DNA of 64,000 bases. Source: Escallonia rubra (lineage: Eukaryota > Streptophyta > Magnoliopsida > Escalloniales > Escalloniaceae). Below the pieces are notes generated by a model. The model saw nothing but the letters and a program-made list of their open reading frames with translations. It was not told where the DNA came from and ran no database searches. The stretch covers positions 62,001-126,000 of the forward strand of contig JAVXUO010000300.1 of NCBI GenBank assembly GCA_033065855.1. Reading direction: 5' to 3'. Shown here one piece after another: positions 34,267 through 45,349 of this stretch (the stretch's first letter is position 1; every line of letters begins with the position of its first letter). A program made the position numbers and the translations under genes.

Positions 34267-37200
34267 ATGGGGAAGGTAAATGCTGCTTCACCCCTGCTTG
34301 GTTGCAGGAAAATGAGAGAAAATCAAAGTTTCCTGAATTGTAATTTCAAACCCACTTCGTTTCTGCTTGACCCAATTCTTCCTCCTGTCTTACCTGAGTG
34401 CTGTTATCTGGTTCTTCTAATGCCTGCTTTCCTCTTATTTTCCAAATTTTCTCAGCAACCAAAAAGGGGCTCCTCCTCTTTTTTTGATAAATGCTCCTGA
34501 TTTTCAAGCAGTAAAAATGTTTTTAATGCTTTAAATTTGGTCTCTGCCAAGTATGGGGAAGGTACAAGCAATGCTTGTATCTGGTTGGTTGCGTAGAAAA
34601 TGCAGGATATGAGAGAGAAGGAGAGCTGTAAATTTCTGATTATACTTCCTCTGGCTGAAGTTAGCTTAGCTTAGCCCTAGATCATAATGCTATATGTTCA
34701 GATACTTTCCATTTTCCTTGCATTCCCTGAAAGTTTTTTCAGCAGCCAAACAGAGACGACTACTCTGTTTTGCAGTAAATACTCTCTTGATAATATTTCC
34801 TCAATTTTGTCAGCAGCCGAACAGGGACTACTACTCTGTTCTTCAGAAAACTCTCCCGATTTTCAGCTTCTAAGCTTTCCAAACCCAAATATATTTAATT
34901 TCAGATGTTTTCTCCTTTCCTCCCATTACCTAAATTCTATCATTGGCCAATCAGGGAATAGTCCCCTGTTTCTTTAAAAACTCTTGATTTTTACCTTTTA
35001 GCCTTCAATGAAACTTGCTATTTTTCGATTTCACAAAATTTCTCAGCAGCCACACAGTAGTCCTGTAGTTTAGAAATTTGAAGGCATTGATTGGGTTTTT
35101 GTAAATAATATCTCTGGTTTATTTGACAGAAGAAGAACAGGAACATACAGGCACAACCAGAAGAGCAAGGAGAAGAACAACCATCGTCTGAAAATCCATC
35201 AGCACAGAACAATGAATCGTCAGAGCCTAATGCCACCTATAACAACAAGAACTCAAATTCAAAGCCAAATGAAGAAAACAACAACAAAGACGATAACAAG
35301 CAGAACCCAAAGGGAGCCATTGTCTTAGGAGTCTACATGCACTGTGAGGCCTGTGCTAAAGAGGTCGTGAAATCCCTGCGTGGCTTCGATGGTAAATTTA
35401 AATCCTATTTTAACCCCGCAATGTGGTCACATGTGATTTAATTTTTGGTGTGATCGGAAATTGTTTGTTCGGTGTTTGACAAAATGCACAAACCATCATT
35501 GCTTTATAAAGGGAGTCGGGTCTAAGATAGGTGCGTGTGTCTGTGTGCGCGCGCGCGAGTATTGTATTTGTTTTGAGATTTAATGTAGTGTAGACCAAAA
35601 AAAATGTTAATAAGAGTGTGTAGTTATGTGTCTTTGTGTTCATGTAATTTGATATTAATGGTGTCTGATAATTTCCCAGTTGCGGAAGAAGTTGTGACAG
35701 ATAGTAATGCACAAAAGATTCATTAGCTTTGTTGTCAATTTTATCACATTGTCAGCTCTTTGTGTGTGCGCTTGTGCATGTCTTGCATTGGCTTTGAATA
35801 TAATGCAATGTTTACCCATAGAAGTATTAGTTGTCTCGGTGTGTGTGTGTGTGTTGTGTGTCTTTCTGTTCATGTGATTTGAGATTGGTGGTGTTTGTAA
35901 AATTCCCAGGTGTGGAGGAAGTTGTGACTGATACTAATGCACACAAGGTGACTGTCAAGGGCAAAAAAGCTGACCCTACCAAGGTTGCACAGAGGCTTCG
36001 GAACAAGACTGGAAAGCATGTTGACCTTATTTCTCCAGTCCCAGCCAAGGATAAGAAAGAAGAGAAAAAAGAAGAGAAGAAACCAGAGGTCTGGTTGGTA
36101 CATAAATTCCTAATTAATTTCTGATTTAAAAGCTGTATTGATGGTTTTCGGTCTTGCCGATTGATGGATAATTGTTGTTTTGTACAGGTTAAGGTGGTTG
36201 AAGTGGTGCTGAAAATTTATATGCACTGTGAAGGTTGTGCTAGGGATGTCAAGAATTGCATCGGAAAGATGCAAGGTATATAACTGTTTGATGATTTCCG
36301 CGGTGAACAGTTTTGTCCATTGTTGGTTGTTCTGTTTCTAATGCATATATTAGGGGTGTAATCAGTTAGATCTCTCTTTATATTGATTGTTACCAAGTGA
36401 AAATAAGTAATCAATAGAGGGTCGTATTTGTGTTTCGTGTACACGCATAAGGTTATACATTTGGATTGAGACATTATACAGTCCATAATGTAGGTATGGT
36501 TAGTGAAAATGATTCCAGCAAGTGAGAATAACATTCCTTGTGTCTGTGTGTTTGAGACAATCATTTAGTGTCCGTTGAGCTACTAAAGCCTAACGTTTGC
36601 CATCTCTCGCCGGATTTCTTTCACGATCTCTTGATTCTTGTGACAAATGGTTTGCTATAATTCAATGTGTACTATAGGATTATGTGAACAAGGTTGCATC
36701 TATACGTTTGAAACATCAAGCAGGTAAAACCATATCATGTGTCGTATAACCTTAGGTGTTCAGTGTTCTATGCACAGCAGACTGTACTTGTATGTTTGAA
36801 ATAAAAGAAATTGCGCCCATCGACCTACCTGTTTCTTGTTTTTCCGCCACCAAAAGTTTTTCTTTGCTGCAGTGTTCCTTCATCTGTATTGGAGGTTATG
36901 ATAGATTATTTCCACAGAGTAAAAGTTAAACAGGATCATAGAAGTGTTTTATGAGTTTGCTAATGCTGTATGTATGTGTGTGGAAACATTCATAATTCAT
37001 CCACTGAGTTTCAATACCTGGCAAATTTTCAAATCTCTAAAAATGTCCAAAAAACTTCGTCGTTGAACTCTCCGTTCTATGTCCTGATGTTTTGAATTTC
37101 TGGAATCAACATAGCAACTTGATCCAAATGATTTTTGCATTTATGCCATGGACGAATTGAATCGAGTGATTCTTGATAACTTGCATTTTGAGGGTCGTGC

Positions 37201-38125
37201 CAACCATCTTGGATAGTTAAGTCTCTTTTTTCAATTGATCTCCACCAAGTGCGACTACTTATACAATCTAGGATTAATTTATCAGCATAAAGGTATATGT
37301 AAATGTTAGACAATTATATAGCCGCTCTATTGAGATTGAGAATCCTGTGGCTTTAGACAGTCCCGCAAGATTGCGAGAGAAACCTTATTCAACTCTCGAT
37401 ATTAACATTATGAATCTTGTTTTCATGCCATGGACTAAGACCCTTGAAAGCAGTACATATAGCACATGAAGTGCTTGAAAAATCAAATCTGCCCATCCTG
37501 TCAAAGGGAAGTGTCATCACCCTGTGGGGTTTTTTACATTTTCTAAGCATTGAACCGAAAGCCTTCATTCGAACTCTCCATATATTCAGTAAGTTGATAC
37601 ATATGACTCTAGTTTTCATGCCATTGATAGATGCTTGTGAAAAGAGTTACATTAGCATTTGAAGTATTTTCTTAGTGTTGAAAGAGTCATATATTTCCCA
37701 AAATTGGGCAAGTTCATTGCATGCTCCATTCGTCTTTTGGAGATATAAACAACTTGATTCATGCAGTTATTGCTCTAATGCGATGGACTAAGAACAACAC
37801 ATAACAATCTCTAAGCGGTGGTTCCAAATTATGCCTGACAGGAGTCCACACGGTGGAGCCGGACATGCAGAAGTCCCAGGTCAAGGTGAAGGGAGCTTTC
37901 GATCCAGAGAAGCTGGTGAAGTTGGTAACCAAGAAGGTGGGGAAGCATGCAGAGATCGTAAAACCGGGTAAGAAGGACGAGAAGGATAAGAAGGATGAGA
38001 AAGATGAGAAGGAAGGGGAGAAGAAAGATGGGAAAAAGAACTCCATGCAAAACTACCCGCCAGAAGTGTTCTATGCCCCTCAACTGTTCAGTGATGAAAA
38101 TCCCCATGCTTGCTCTGTGATGTGA
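34267..38125 (+). CDS. HIPP: Heavy-metal-associated isoprenylated plant protein, 5 coding exons
   Basis: Metal-binding protein of the HIPP family; the closest group I recognise is HIPP07/08 (ATFP3). Exons: 34267-34275 (ATG GGG AAG), 35130-35391, 35910-36088, 36188-36275, 37842-38125; 822 nt, 273 residues, all in phase. There are two HMA domains: the first has MHCEAC at residues 73-78 and the second MHCEGC at 162-167, each with the M-x-C-x-x-C metal site. Between them is a Lys/Glu-rich linker, and a second Lys/Asp-rich tract follows the second domain. The C-terminus SDENPHACSVM ends in the CaaX box CSVM, so farnesylation and membrane attachment are expected. The N-terminal 60 residues are Asn/Gln/Glu-rich. 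Exon 3 could instead end at 36097 (see findings). The first exon is inferred from its TATA box, context and donor. Confidence 0.88.
34276..35129 (+). repeat. Degenerate tandem repeats in HIPP intron 1
   Basis: At least five diverged units carry (T)CTCAGCAGCC.AACAGGGACTA..CTCTGTT followed by CTCT..TGATTTTCA. They lie near 34450, 34735, 34810, 34945 and 35040. In addition, the ATGGGGAAGGT start-exon region (34267) recurs at 34553 with the following GCTTG..GGTTGC..AAAATG.. also shared. The intron therefore seems to have grown by repeated local duplication. Confidence 0.7.
35530..35860. repeat. GT/GC-rich microsatellites in HIPP intron 2
   Basis: Alternating purine-pyrimidine tracts occur in both duplicated units: GTGTGCGCGCGCGCG (near 35550) and GTGTGTGTGTGTGTTGTGTG (near 35840). 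The tract is part of the 230-bp tandem duplication. Such runs can adopt Z-DNA; a role is not evident. Confidence 0.7.
35640..35730 (+). pseudogene. Decayed duplicate of the start of HIPP exon 3 inside intron 2
   Basis: An acceptor (TTTCCCAG, ending 35679) is followed by GAAGAAGTTGTGACAGATAG, which closely matches the true exon 3 start at 35910 (GAGGAAGTTGTGACTGATAC). Homology extends upstream through GTGTCTTTGTGTTCATGT and further into GT-rich DNA, so a segment of about 230 bp was duplicated in tandem. In the exon 3 frame the copy reads VAEEVVTDSNAQKIH and then stops. Inclusion would truncate the protein after the first HMA metal site. Confidence 0.85.
37060..37800 (+). repeat. Degenerate about 180-bp repeats in HIPP intron 4
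   Basis: The motif (GAACTCTC..) followed by TTTTCATGCCATGGACTAAG-like sequence recurs near 37065-37150, 37390-37440, 37567-37625 and 37740-37790. The units are strongly diverged. The last one runs almost to exon 5. They have no coding potential. Confidence 0.55.
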
Positions 38126-40140
38126 GGGGAAAGAACTAGAAGAAGACAACTGATCATAGTACTATTTACTGATACGTAATTACTTTTGCAAAATCAAATG
38201 TCTGTAGGATAAGTCTGGGAATTTCCGAATGTCTTCAGAAAATTTTGGGACTTCTACGGCAACTGCATATATTGCTAGAAGATTTGTTCATGCACAGGTG
38301 ACACTGAACCATGTTGAGTTTAGGCAAATGATTAATGGTAACTATGAAATGTGGTTTGGTCTATGAGGCATTCTTTGATTTTGCTTGCTGCTTGTTACAA
38401 ATCTGTTTCCTTTTACTTATAATTTCGTGTCAGCTTCAAGGAAACTTATGTCTTCTACCTTAACCTTTATCAAGCTAACCAGCATTGACATGCATGAACG
38501 AGAGGATTAATGGAGCAAGTACCTGAGATGGGTGAAAGAGAGAAGAAGTATTGGTTTGCTAAACAAACATGAAGATGGATGGAGAAGACTTTGCACCAAG
38601 AAAAGTTGGCACATATGTGCAGGGGAAACTTGGTATCATCAAGATAGGGCATGGTGAATTAGTTATGCATGGTGTGGGAACACCTCAATAAGCTCACTAG
38701 GGTAGAAGATAAGCTTATCAAGGGCACCATCAGGCATTACTATCGGTCTATGCATGTCATTCTTCGGTTCGTCGAGTTCTAAAAAATTATCTCAGCTACT
38801 AAGAACCACAATCGTTATTTCAAATAAACGGATTCTCAAAGCAAGTGTTTTGCTATTTAAGAAACCCGGAGATACCACTAGTATGATATAGTCTAACGTG
38901 TATATACTCATCCAGAAGTGAGCTCGTTATAATATATGTTATAGAATCTGTTGACTAGATAACTACTTGAAATACACGGAAATGAGTCTATAGAAGACTC
39001 TATAATTTATCGTCCCTCTCCTACTACCACGACCTCGCAACCCTCATAAAAAAGCCAGCACAATCTAGCTTAGTCACCTGAAAAATGAAGAGTAATAAGC
39101 TTGATAGCCCGGCAAGCACATACATTCTACACCCTGAGACAGACCTTAATTTTGATAAGAAATAGCATTTCATCGAATTTAAAACTCATTAACCATTTGC
39201 AAAGAAAGGTACCATTGTAACCGAAAGTAATAGAAAATATAAAGGTTAAAACAATCTTTTGAGAAAAATGCTTTAACACGTCATGCGGTAATATGCGGTC
39301 AGCGTATTAGCCTTAAAGTTCAGAATTCCATCTCGGGGTAATGTTAGTTTTGGAAGGAGAGGCGACCATGAGTAACAATATTGTGCATTACTTCGACATA
39401 CATAGTCCCGTTGACAAGGGTCCAAAATCTAACTTTATCCCGTTAGATATGGAGCACAACAATCGATCAAGAAGATTTTACATTCGTTTCCCCACAAGCA
39501 AGTCCATGAGTATCTATGAGTCAAACCATTCAACTACATTTGGATATCTTAGGAAGCGGTTCAAGATAAACGTCATAGCATTTCCTTAAAAGCATGTTAC
39601 AAGAATTTCAAAAACAATTCAAAAAATACGGCAATGCGGGGACATGCCATGGGTAACTTATGTCAATCGCCTAAATAACCTGGAGTAATCTTAAAAAAAG
39701 CATGTTAAACATTTGCCTATAAAATATTTATTTAACTCCGTTTTGTTCACTTTCTTCTTTGAATCTGATTACTTATTATCAAAAGGAGTTTCTGCGATAT
39801 ATTTTAAAATTTCAAATTCAATATCTAGTGCTATGCACCTAAAAATGTTACACCAAAGCTACCTCGACACTAAAAATTTCGTGGCATGTTGACGTTATAG
39901 TCTGTATAGATCGGATAATTTAGACAGATTTACTCAGAGAGATGTAAAAAAAATGAGATAATCGATAGATCTTTCGTCACTCTCTTATTAATTGGACATG
40001 GAGGGTCAGTAGCAAAAAGGGAGTGCCGATGGAGTTGAGATAAACTAAAGCAGCACATGTGTTGTCTTGTAAGGAAATAAAGGACCCCAAAAAATGGATT
40101 TGGAAAAGTGAAATTGAAAAACATTCCCTTTTATCACTCT
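38126..40140. other. HIPP 3' UTR and intergenic stretch
   Basis: The left part should be the 3' UTR. The remainder has short open frames (for example 39341-39589, 82 codons) without recognisable domains. No RNA gene or clear element. Confidence 0.45.
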
Positions 40141-40159
40141 AACAGTAAAAAAGTAATTA

Positions 40160-40558
40160 CAGTCTTTACCTCGCGTGAATAGCGTGCCACGCGAGAAATA
40201 AAACTCCTCGAAAACCACACGTGGCGTTACTCCCTACAACCAATCACCAGCCGCCACCTGGCCCAGGACACACCTCAGCCTCACCAAAACTTGGTCCACC
40301 CTGGCACACGCTAGCGCGCGCACCCACACACACAGTCCCCTTTCACACGGTCCAAAACTCCAACGGTTAAATAAGCAGATGCCGCCACGTGTGCTTTCAC
40401 TCTCCCGCTTCCGTCAATCTATCCGTTAACCCTAAAAAACCTCTCTCTCTCTCTCTCTCTCTCCCCTCCTCTCTCTCTTATCTATTTTTCTCTCTCTAAA
40501 ATTTTCTCTCTCCTCTGTAACTACTCGCCTCCATTGAAGAAGAAAAGAAGATCGTGAA
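40160..40558 (+). promoter_or_regulatory. Promoter and 5' UTR of the OTU gene: two ACGT elements and a CT tract
   Basis: CACGTGGC (40218-40225) and CACGTG within CCACGTGTG (40386-40391) are G-box/ABRE-type sites, bound by bZIP and bHLH factors in plants. A long CT tract (40441-40510, with an uninterrupted run of about 22 bases) lies 50-120 bp before the ATG and is probably in the 5' UTR. An inverted repeat CTCGCGTG/CACGCGAG sits near 40170-40195. ABA or light control is inference. Confidence 0.55.
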
Positions 40559-43305
40559 ATGGGGAAGCTGATTTGCGACTCAACGGCGTCGTCGCCTGTT
40601 ATCCCGTGGAGGGACCCCACCTCAGCTCCATCTCTAGATCAACTCGACGTTGACCAGTCAACAACCACCACAGCCACTGCGATAGCCACGCTCAAGCCCA
40701 CCGCATGGGAATACGTGTCGGGGTTGGAAGACCAACAAAGACGCCAGCTACAGCGGCTACACACTAAAGGGGTCTTATGGAAGCACCCGGAAAGTCAAAG
40801 GAGCCAAGAAAGTCAAGATTTTCCTCCGGCGGTGGTTTTCCGGCTGAGCCACGGCGGAGACGTGGAGGCGGACGGAAACTGCCTCTTCACGGCGTCGATG
40901 AGGGCGATGGGGCTGATTGGGGTCAGCGGGAGGGATCTACGGCGCCGTACGGTGAGGAGATTCCTGGAGGATATTGGATCCGTAGCGGATCTGGAGCGGG
41001 ATCTGATTGGTGGGGCGATAAGGCACATGTACTCGCCCGATCTGGGGTCCGGGTGGGGCGTCCACGTGGTTCAGGAGGTCAAATTACTGGCCAAGAAGGA
41101 AGATCGAAAGGGGTTGGATTTGGCTATCGATGAGCTTGTTCACCTTGGGATGCAGAGGTAATTTAACATTCTTGCTTGGATTTTATTGTACAAATGTGGA
41201 TTCTTTAAATCTGATTTATGTCTGTCTGATTAGTTTAAATGTTGCATTTTGGCCATATACGTAATTAGATTTTATTGGATGATATCGTGTAATTGCAGAT
41301 TTTTGGTCTGGGATGTTTTTGTGTTTCATTTTTTGTTCTTTTTGTTAAGTTAGGTTGCTGAGAAAATGTGGGTTTTGGGTGAAGAGAGTCATTTTAATAG
41401 TTGTATGCTAGATTTCTGTAAATTTTCTAGTATTCAGATGTAAATGTTGGCTGGTATTCATGTTGTTTTCTGATTTGTTGAATGGGTGTATAAATGTAAT
41501 CTTGCATGTTTACAAAGTGTTTGGATTTTCTGTTCCTTATCTTGTTTGAAATGATTTTTCATCTATGTGAAATGTGTTACATTGTGCCTCTCATTTTTCT
41601 AAATTTTTTTAAATTCATTTGTTCGAAGAGTGTGTCTACAGGTGCAACTGAAGTTTGCCTATTGATATTGTGTGTATGTCACCACTGCTGGAAAGAACAA
41701 CTTTTCTTTTGTGCCATAGTTGTAATAATCGTAGAAGTTGTAAAGTTTTCAATTATTTTTACTTGTATTCCCTCCTGTTTGTGTGTGTTTGCAGCACTAG
41801 TTCTTGTTTGTGACTTTTTTTAGGAAATTTGAAGTTGAATCATGTTTGTTACTGGTAGTAGTTTCTATGTTGATGAACTGAGCTTCGAGTAATGGAGATG
41901 TGCTTTCTTTTGATGATTGAAGGGAATTGGCTGCGGAGTCAATTTACAAAGAGAGGTGTATTGCTGTAGATGATGGCTTGAGTTGGGCCAAGTACATGTC
42001 AATCTCTGGTTGTCCTGATGACGAGTATGATATAATCACTTTGCAATATACTGAGGAGGGTTTATTAACTATAGATGAGAATAGAGACGGTCACGCGGCT
42101 GCTTTTGGAGATGATATCGCTATAGAGTGTCTTGCAACTGAGTTCAAAAGAGAAATTTACGTGGTAAGATTGTTTGGTCCTTGTTTTCTTACATTTTGTC
42201 TTGGTTTTTTCTAAGTGACCATCTCTTTTGTGGTTTCTATCAGTTGGAATTACTAGGACTTGATTTGTTAACTGCACTACCTGTTTCTCGATTTTAATCT
42301 TCTATGCAGGACAGAATTTAGAATCGTAAGCAGTGTTGCTAACAATCCTTGACTGTATAGTCTTGTGATGCCACTTCAATGACATTGGCTTTATGTATCA
42401 TCATGATTGATGTGGGTATAGAGCACAACTCTATTGCCCATGTGGTTTGTGCTTTTGCCAAAGAAGCATAATGTTGATAGAAGCAGAAGGTATAATGCTT
42501 TGCAGGAATACTTGCTACAGACATATTGTTCGTCTGATCAAGTGCTTTCCATGTCTTATTTTTCTGTCATTTGGGATTTGGAATTCATTTTTTGTGGTAC
42601 AACCAATATGGTTTGATTAAGAAATTCTTGAAAGATGACTCTTCTGGGGCCTTGGGCACAACAAATATTTGCTAATTTTATTGTTCTGATGTTGGGAAGC
42701 TGATGATTTTCCTAATTAGATAATTGTCCCACATTGATGATCGACACAAGTGAACATATGCACTGCAATTCTGTGTATTATCTAGTTTTACTGGAAGAGA
42801 AACTACTAATGCTAGTGCATTGATCTGACAAATTAGGATGTCAACAAAGAGTTACATATCTGCTTTCTTTGTTCACATTGCTGAAGGCTATTTTCTGGCA
42901 GTCACCTTTGCGTAGCAAGATTTGCTTAGGAAACAGACTTTCTTCTGTTGAATTGAACAGTGTGAAACTTGAATTTGGTATTAAGATTTCTTATCTGATC
43001 CACAATTACAGGTGCAAGCACATGGTTCGGATGCAATGGTTGATGAAGAAAATTGTGTTTTCTTCCTACCACATCGTCCGAGAAGTGAAATTTGTAGTCC
43101 TCCTTTCTTTCTTTTCATGAAAGGAACAGGTACCGTAACATTCAATTACAATTTGTTTAATTTCTTATCCGCCCAGAACTTGTGTGTTTATGATACCTTG
43201 TTGCCTCTTGCAGGTTGGTGTGGTGCTGGGGGTGATCACTATGAGCCCCTCATTGCGCATGTCTCGTCACCAATTTCGCAGGAGAAGGTCGGTCTGGTAC
43301 TCTGA
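40559..43305 (+). CDS. OTU-domain cysteine protease (deubiquitinase), 4 exons
   Basis: Predicted ubiquitin-removing protease of the OTU superfamily. Exons 40559-41157, 41923-42163, 43012-43129 and 43214-43305 join in phase to 1050 nt, 349 residues. The catalytic segment EADGNCLF puts Asp105 and Cys108 in the usual D-x-x-C arrangement, and GGDHYEPL supplies the catalytic His328, where OTU domains place it near the end. Between them are RAMGLIG, a helical region, and QYTEEGLLTI. The N-terminal 90 residues are low-complexity and Gln/Ser/Thr-rich, without a clear targeting signal. The ATG at 40559 has a purine-rich context and directly follows the CT-rich leader. Plants have about a dozen OTU genes in several subclades; I did not assign a number. 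All key residues are present, so activity is plausible. Confidence 0.9.
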
Positions 43306-44036
43306 GTTAACAGTATCCAGTTTTTGTGGCTTAGAGAAGGTCAAATAGAAGTAGTCATTCTTTCCCAATGGTTTGCCGCGCATTCTTGTTCTCCGATCGA
43401 TTCCCTTGGACACCCTGGAAAATGTTAGTTGCATGGCATTCAATTTTTTTGCAGCAGAATCAAGATTTTAGAGTTGGGTCACTTCCGTCGCATTCGAGTG
43501 AGTGATTTGATTCTACCCCAGTAGCTTTTTGTATTACTAGTAGTGCGTTTTGCCGGCTTTGCTGTTGTTGTTGTTGATGAGTTGCCTCAAGGGGTAAGTA
43601 GTTAGTTGTATTGTTTTAGTTCCTTTTTGTTGTATCAGATGCTGGGTTTTATCCATTTGATGACAGAAGCAACTTTTCGCATCTTTTGCTCTTTTTCCTC
43701 CCCTTAAAATCGTAGTTCATCTCTCATAAAACTTCTGGTACTAATTTGCTTACAAGGAGGGCATCTGTAGAGATGCTGAGGAATGATCCCCAGAGAATAG
43801 TATAATAATACTGGTCAATCTTATCGACCAGCTGTTCTTCTAAACTAAGAGAAAAACAGCTGTTCTTGAAATGAGAAAGGAATGATCCCCCTGGGAATAA
43901 TGAGCATATGCTTGGTAGTTGCAAGGTAGTTGAGGGGACGATTTTGACCAGCTGTGTTTCTTCAGAAAGGTAACTCTTAAGCCTTCAAGGTCCAATTCTG
44001 TCGAGGTTGAGAATTCCACAAGGCTATTCAAATTTT
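43306..44036. other. OTU 3' UTR and spacer
   Basis: No gene recognised. An imperfect repeated segment (GGAATGATCCCC, near 43780 and 43880, each next to an AGCTGTTCTTC or AGCTGTTCTTG motif) suggests a small local duplication. Confidence 0.5.
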
Positions 44037-44220
44037 AAGAGACTGTTTGGAACCAATCCTTCTGGGAATTGGAATTGAAATCAATTCATTTTCCTTTGTT
44101 CGGAACAAAAGGGAATCCAAGTCACCTAATTCTTATTTTGTGTTTGGAATTAGAATAGAGAAAATAAAAGGTAACAAATCTTTAGACAAATATATCCTTA
44201 GCTCATGAATTATAGCCACG

Positions 44221-44403
44221 GCGCAAGTAGCTAGACACTGATGGTGGAAGCGGTGAGGGTGGTGGCAGTGGTCTAGCATCTGCACAAGTAGCTAGACACT
44301 GATGGTGGAAGCGGTGAGGGTGGTGGCAGTGGTCTAGCATCTGCACAAGTAGCTAGACACTGATGGTGGAAGCGGTGAGGGTGGTGGCAGTGGTCTAGCA
44401 TCT
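44221..44403. repeat. 61-bp minisatellite, three units
   Basis: Units starting at 44221, 44282 and 44343 (GC(G/A)CAAGTAGCTAGACACT...) are almost identical over 61 bp and end in GGTCTAGCATCT. Near identity points to recent expansion. Confidence 0.92.
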
Positions 44404-44504
44404 GCAGTGGGTAGGGGTGGTCTAGTGATGATACAACTAATGATGGTGGTATTAGGGCGTCACTAGTAGTAGTGTTAGTCACAATAGTGAAGGTGCCGAC
44501 ATCG

Positions 44505-44615
44505 GCAGTTATGGTAGCAGTCGTGTGGTGCCAACAATGTGACATCTACAAGAGAGATGGCAGTTATGGTAGCAAGCGTGTGGTGCCAACAATGTGACAT
44601 CTACAAGAGAGATGG
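44505..44615. repeat. About 56-bp tandem duplication
   Basis: Two copies of GGCAGTTATGGTAGCA followed by GTGTGGTGCCAACAATGTGA and CATCTACAAGAGAGATGG occur back to back. Only two or three bases differ. They are followed by degenerate GTGGTG repeats up to about 45110. Confidence 0.9.
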
Positions 44616-45349
44616 TGGTGGCGGGACGGTCTAGTGATGGTAACCGTTGTAATGTTGGTGAAAATAGTGATAGTGGCTACAACAAAGATGGTGGTGGTGA
44701 CGGTGGTGTGAAGGTGATGATGAGAGTCACGTTGGTCAAGATGACGGTGATACACAGCACCAGTGTAATGGTAGTGACAATGAAGGTGGTGGCATCATCA
44801 ACGGTGGGGGTGACAATGGTGTGGCAACGACAACGATGGTGGTGTCTAGTAGTGGTGATATTGATGGTTGTGGTGGTCGTGACTAACACACTCCTAATCG
44901 CGCTGGTGATTGTGGTGGTCGATACAAAATTCTGGTGGTTGTGGTGATGTAGTAATGTGGCGGTGGTGATGGGTGGGGCGGTCTAGTGATGGTGGTAGCG
45001 ATGGTAACAATGGTGGTTGTGGTAGTGGTGGTGGCATCGAAGGTTGTATAGTGGCGCTAACGACAATGAAAGTGGTGGTGGAGGGGTGAAGGAAGTGGTG
45101 GTGCAACTGGTGGGTTCATGTAGAGACTGAGATAAGAGTGAAAATGATGAATAATCTTTTTTAGTTAAGAAAATTCGTATCTCATGAAATTTGACTATTT
45201 TTAATTGAATTTAACATAACTGAAACAAATCCAGTCAAATCTCGTGAATTTCAATTTCACTTTAATTTTTTAATTTTTTAATATTTTAATCAACTTAAAT
45301 TTGAAATGAAATTCCATTAATATCATTTTATGGTTTCAAACACACTCTA

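Larger units (their letters stand above)
44037..45349. mobile_element. hAT-like non-autonomous element filled with minisatellite
   Basis: The ends are imperfect inverted repeats: AAGAGACTGTTTGGAACC on the left and, reversed, TAGAGTGTGTTTGAAACC on the right. They resemble the ends of the elements at 51736 and 57018. The interior from 44220 to 45110 is GTGGTG-rich tandem repeat, while both shoulders are AT-rich. No 8-bp target duplication is obvious, so boundaries rest on the inverted repeats alone. Open frames inside are by-products of the repeats. Confidence 0.55.

Noticed and set aside
39341-39589. 82-codon open frame downstream of the HIPP gene
   Set aside because: No recognised domain and no promoter or splice support.
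44221-44403. CRISPR-like array
   Set aside because: The 61-bp units are contiguous tandem repeats without unique spacers, and the DNA is plant nuclear. It is a minisatellite.
44273-45106. Several His/Thr-rich or Val/Gly-rich open frames on both strands
   Set aside because: They are products of GTGGTG repeats lacking stops, inside a transposon-like element.
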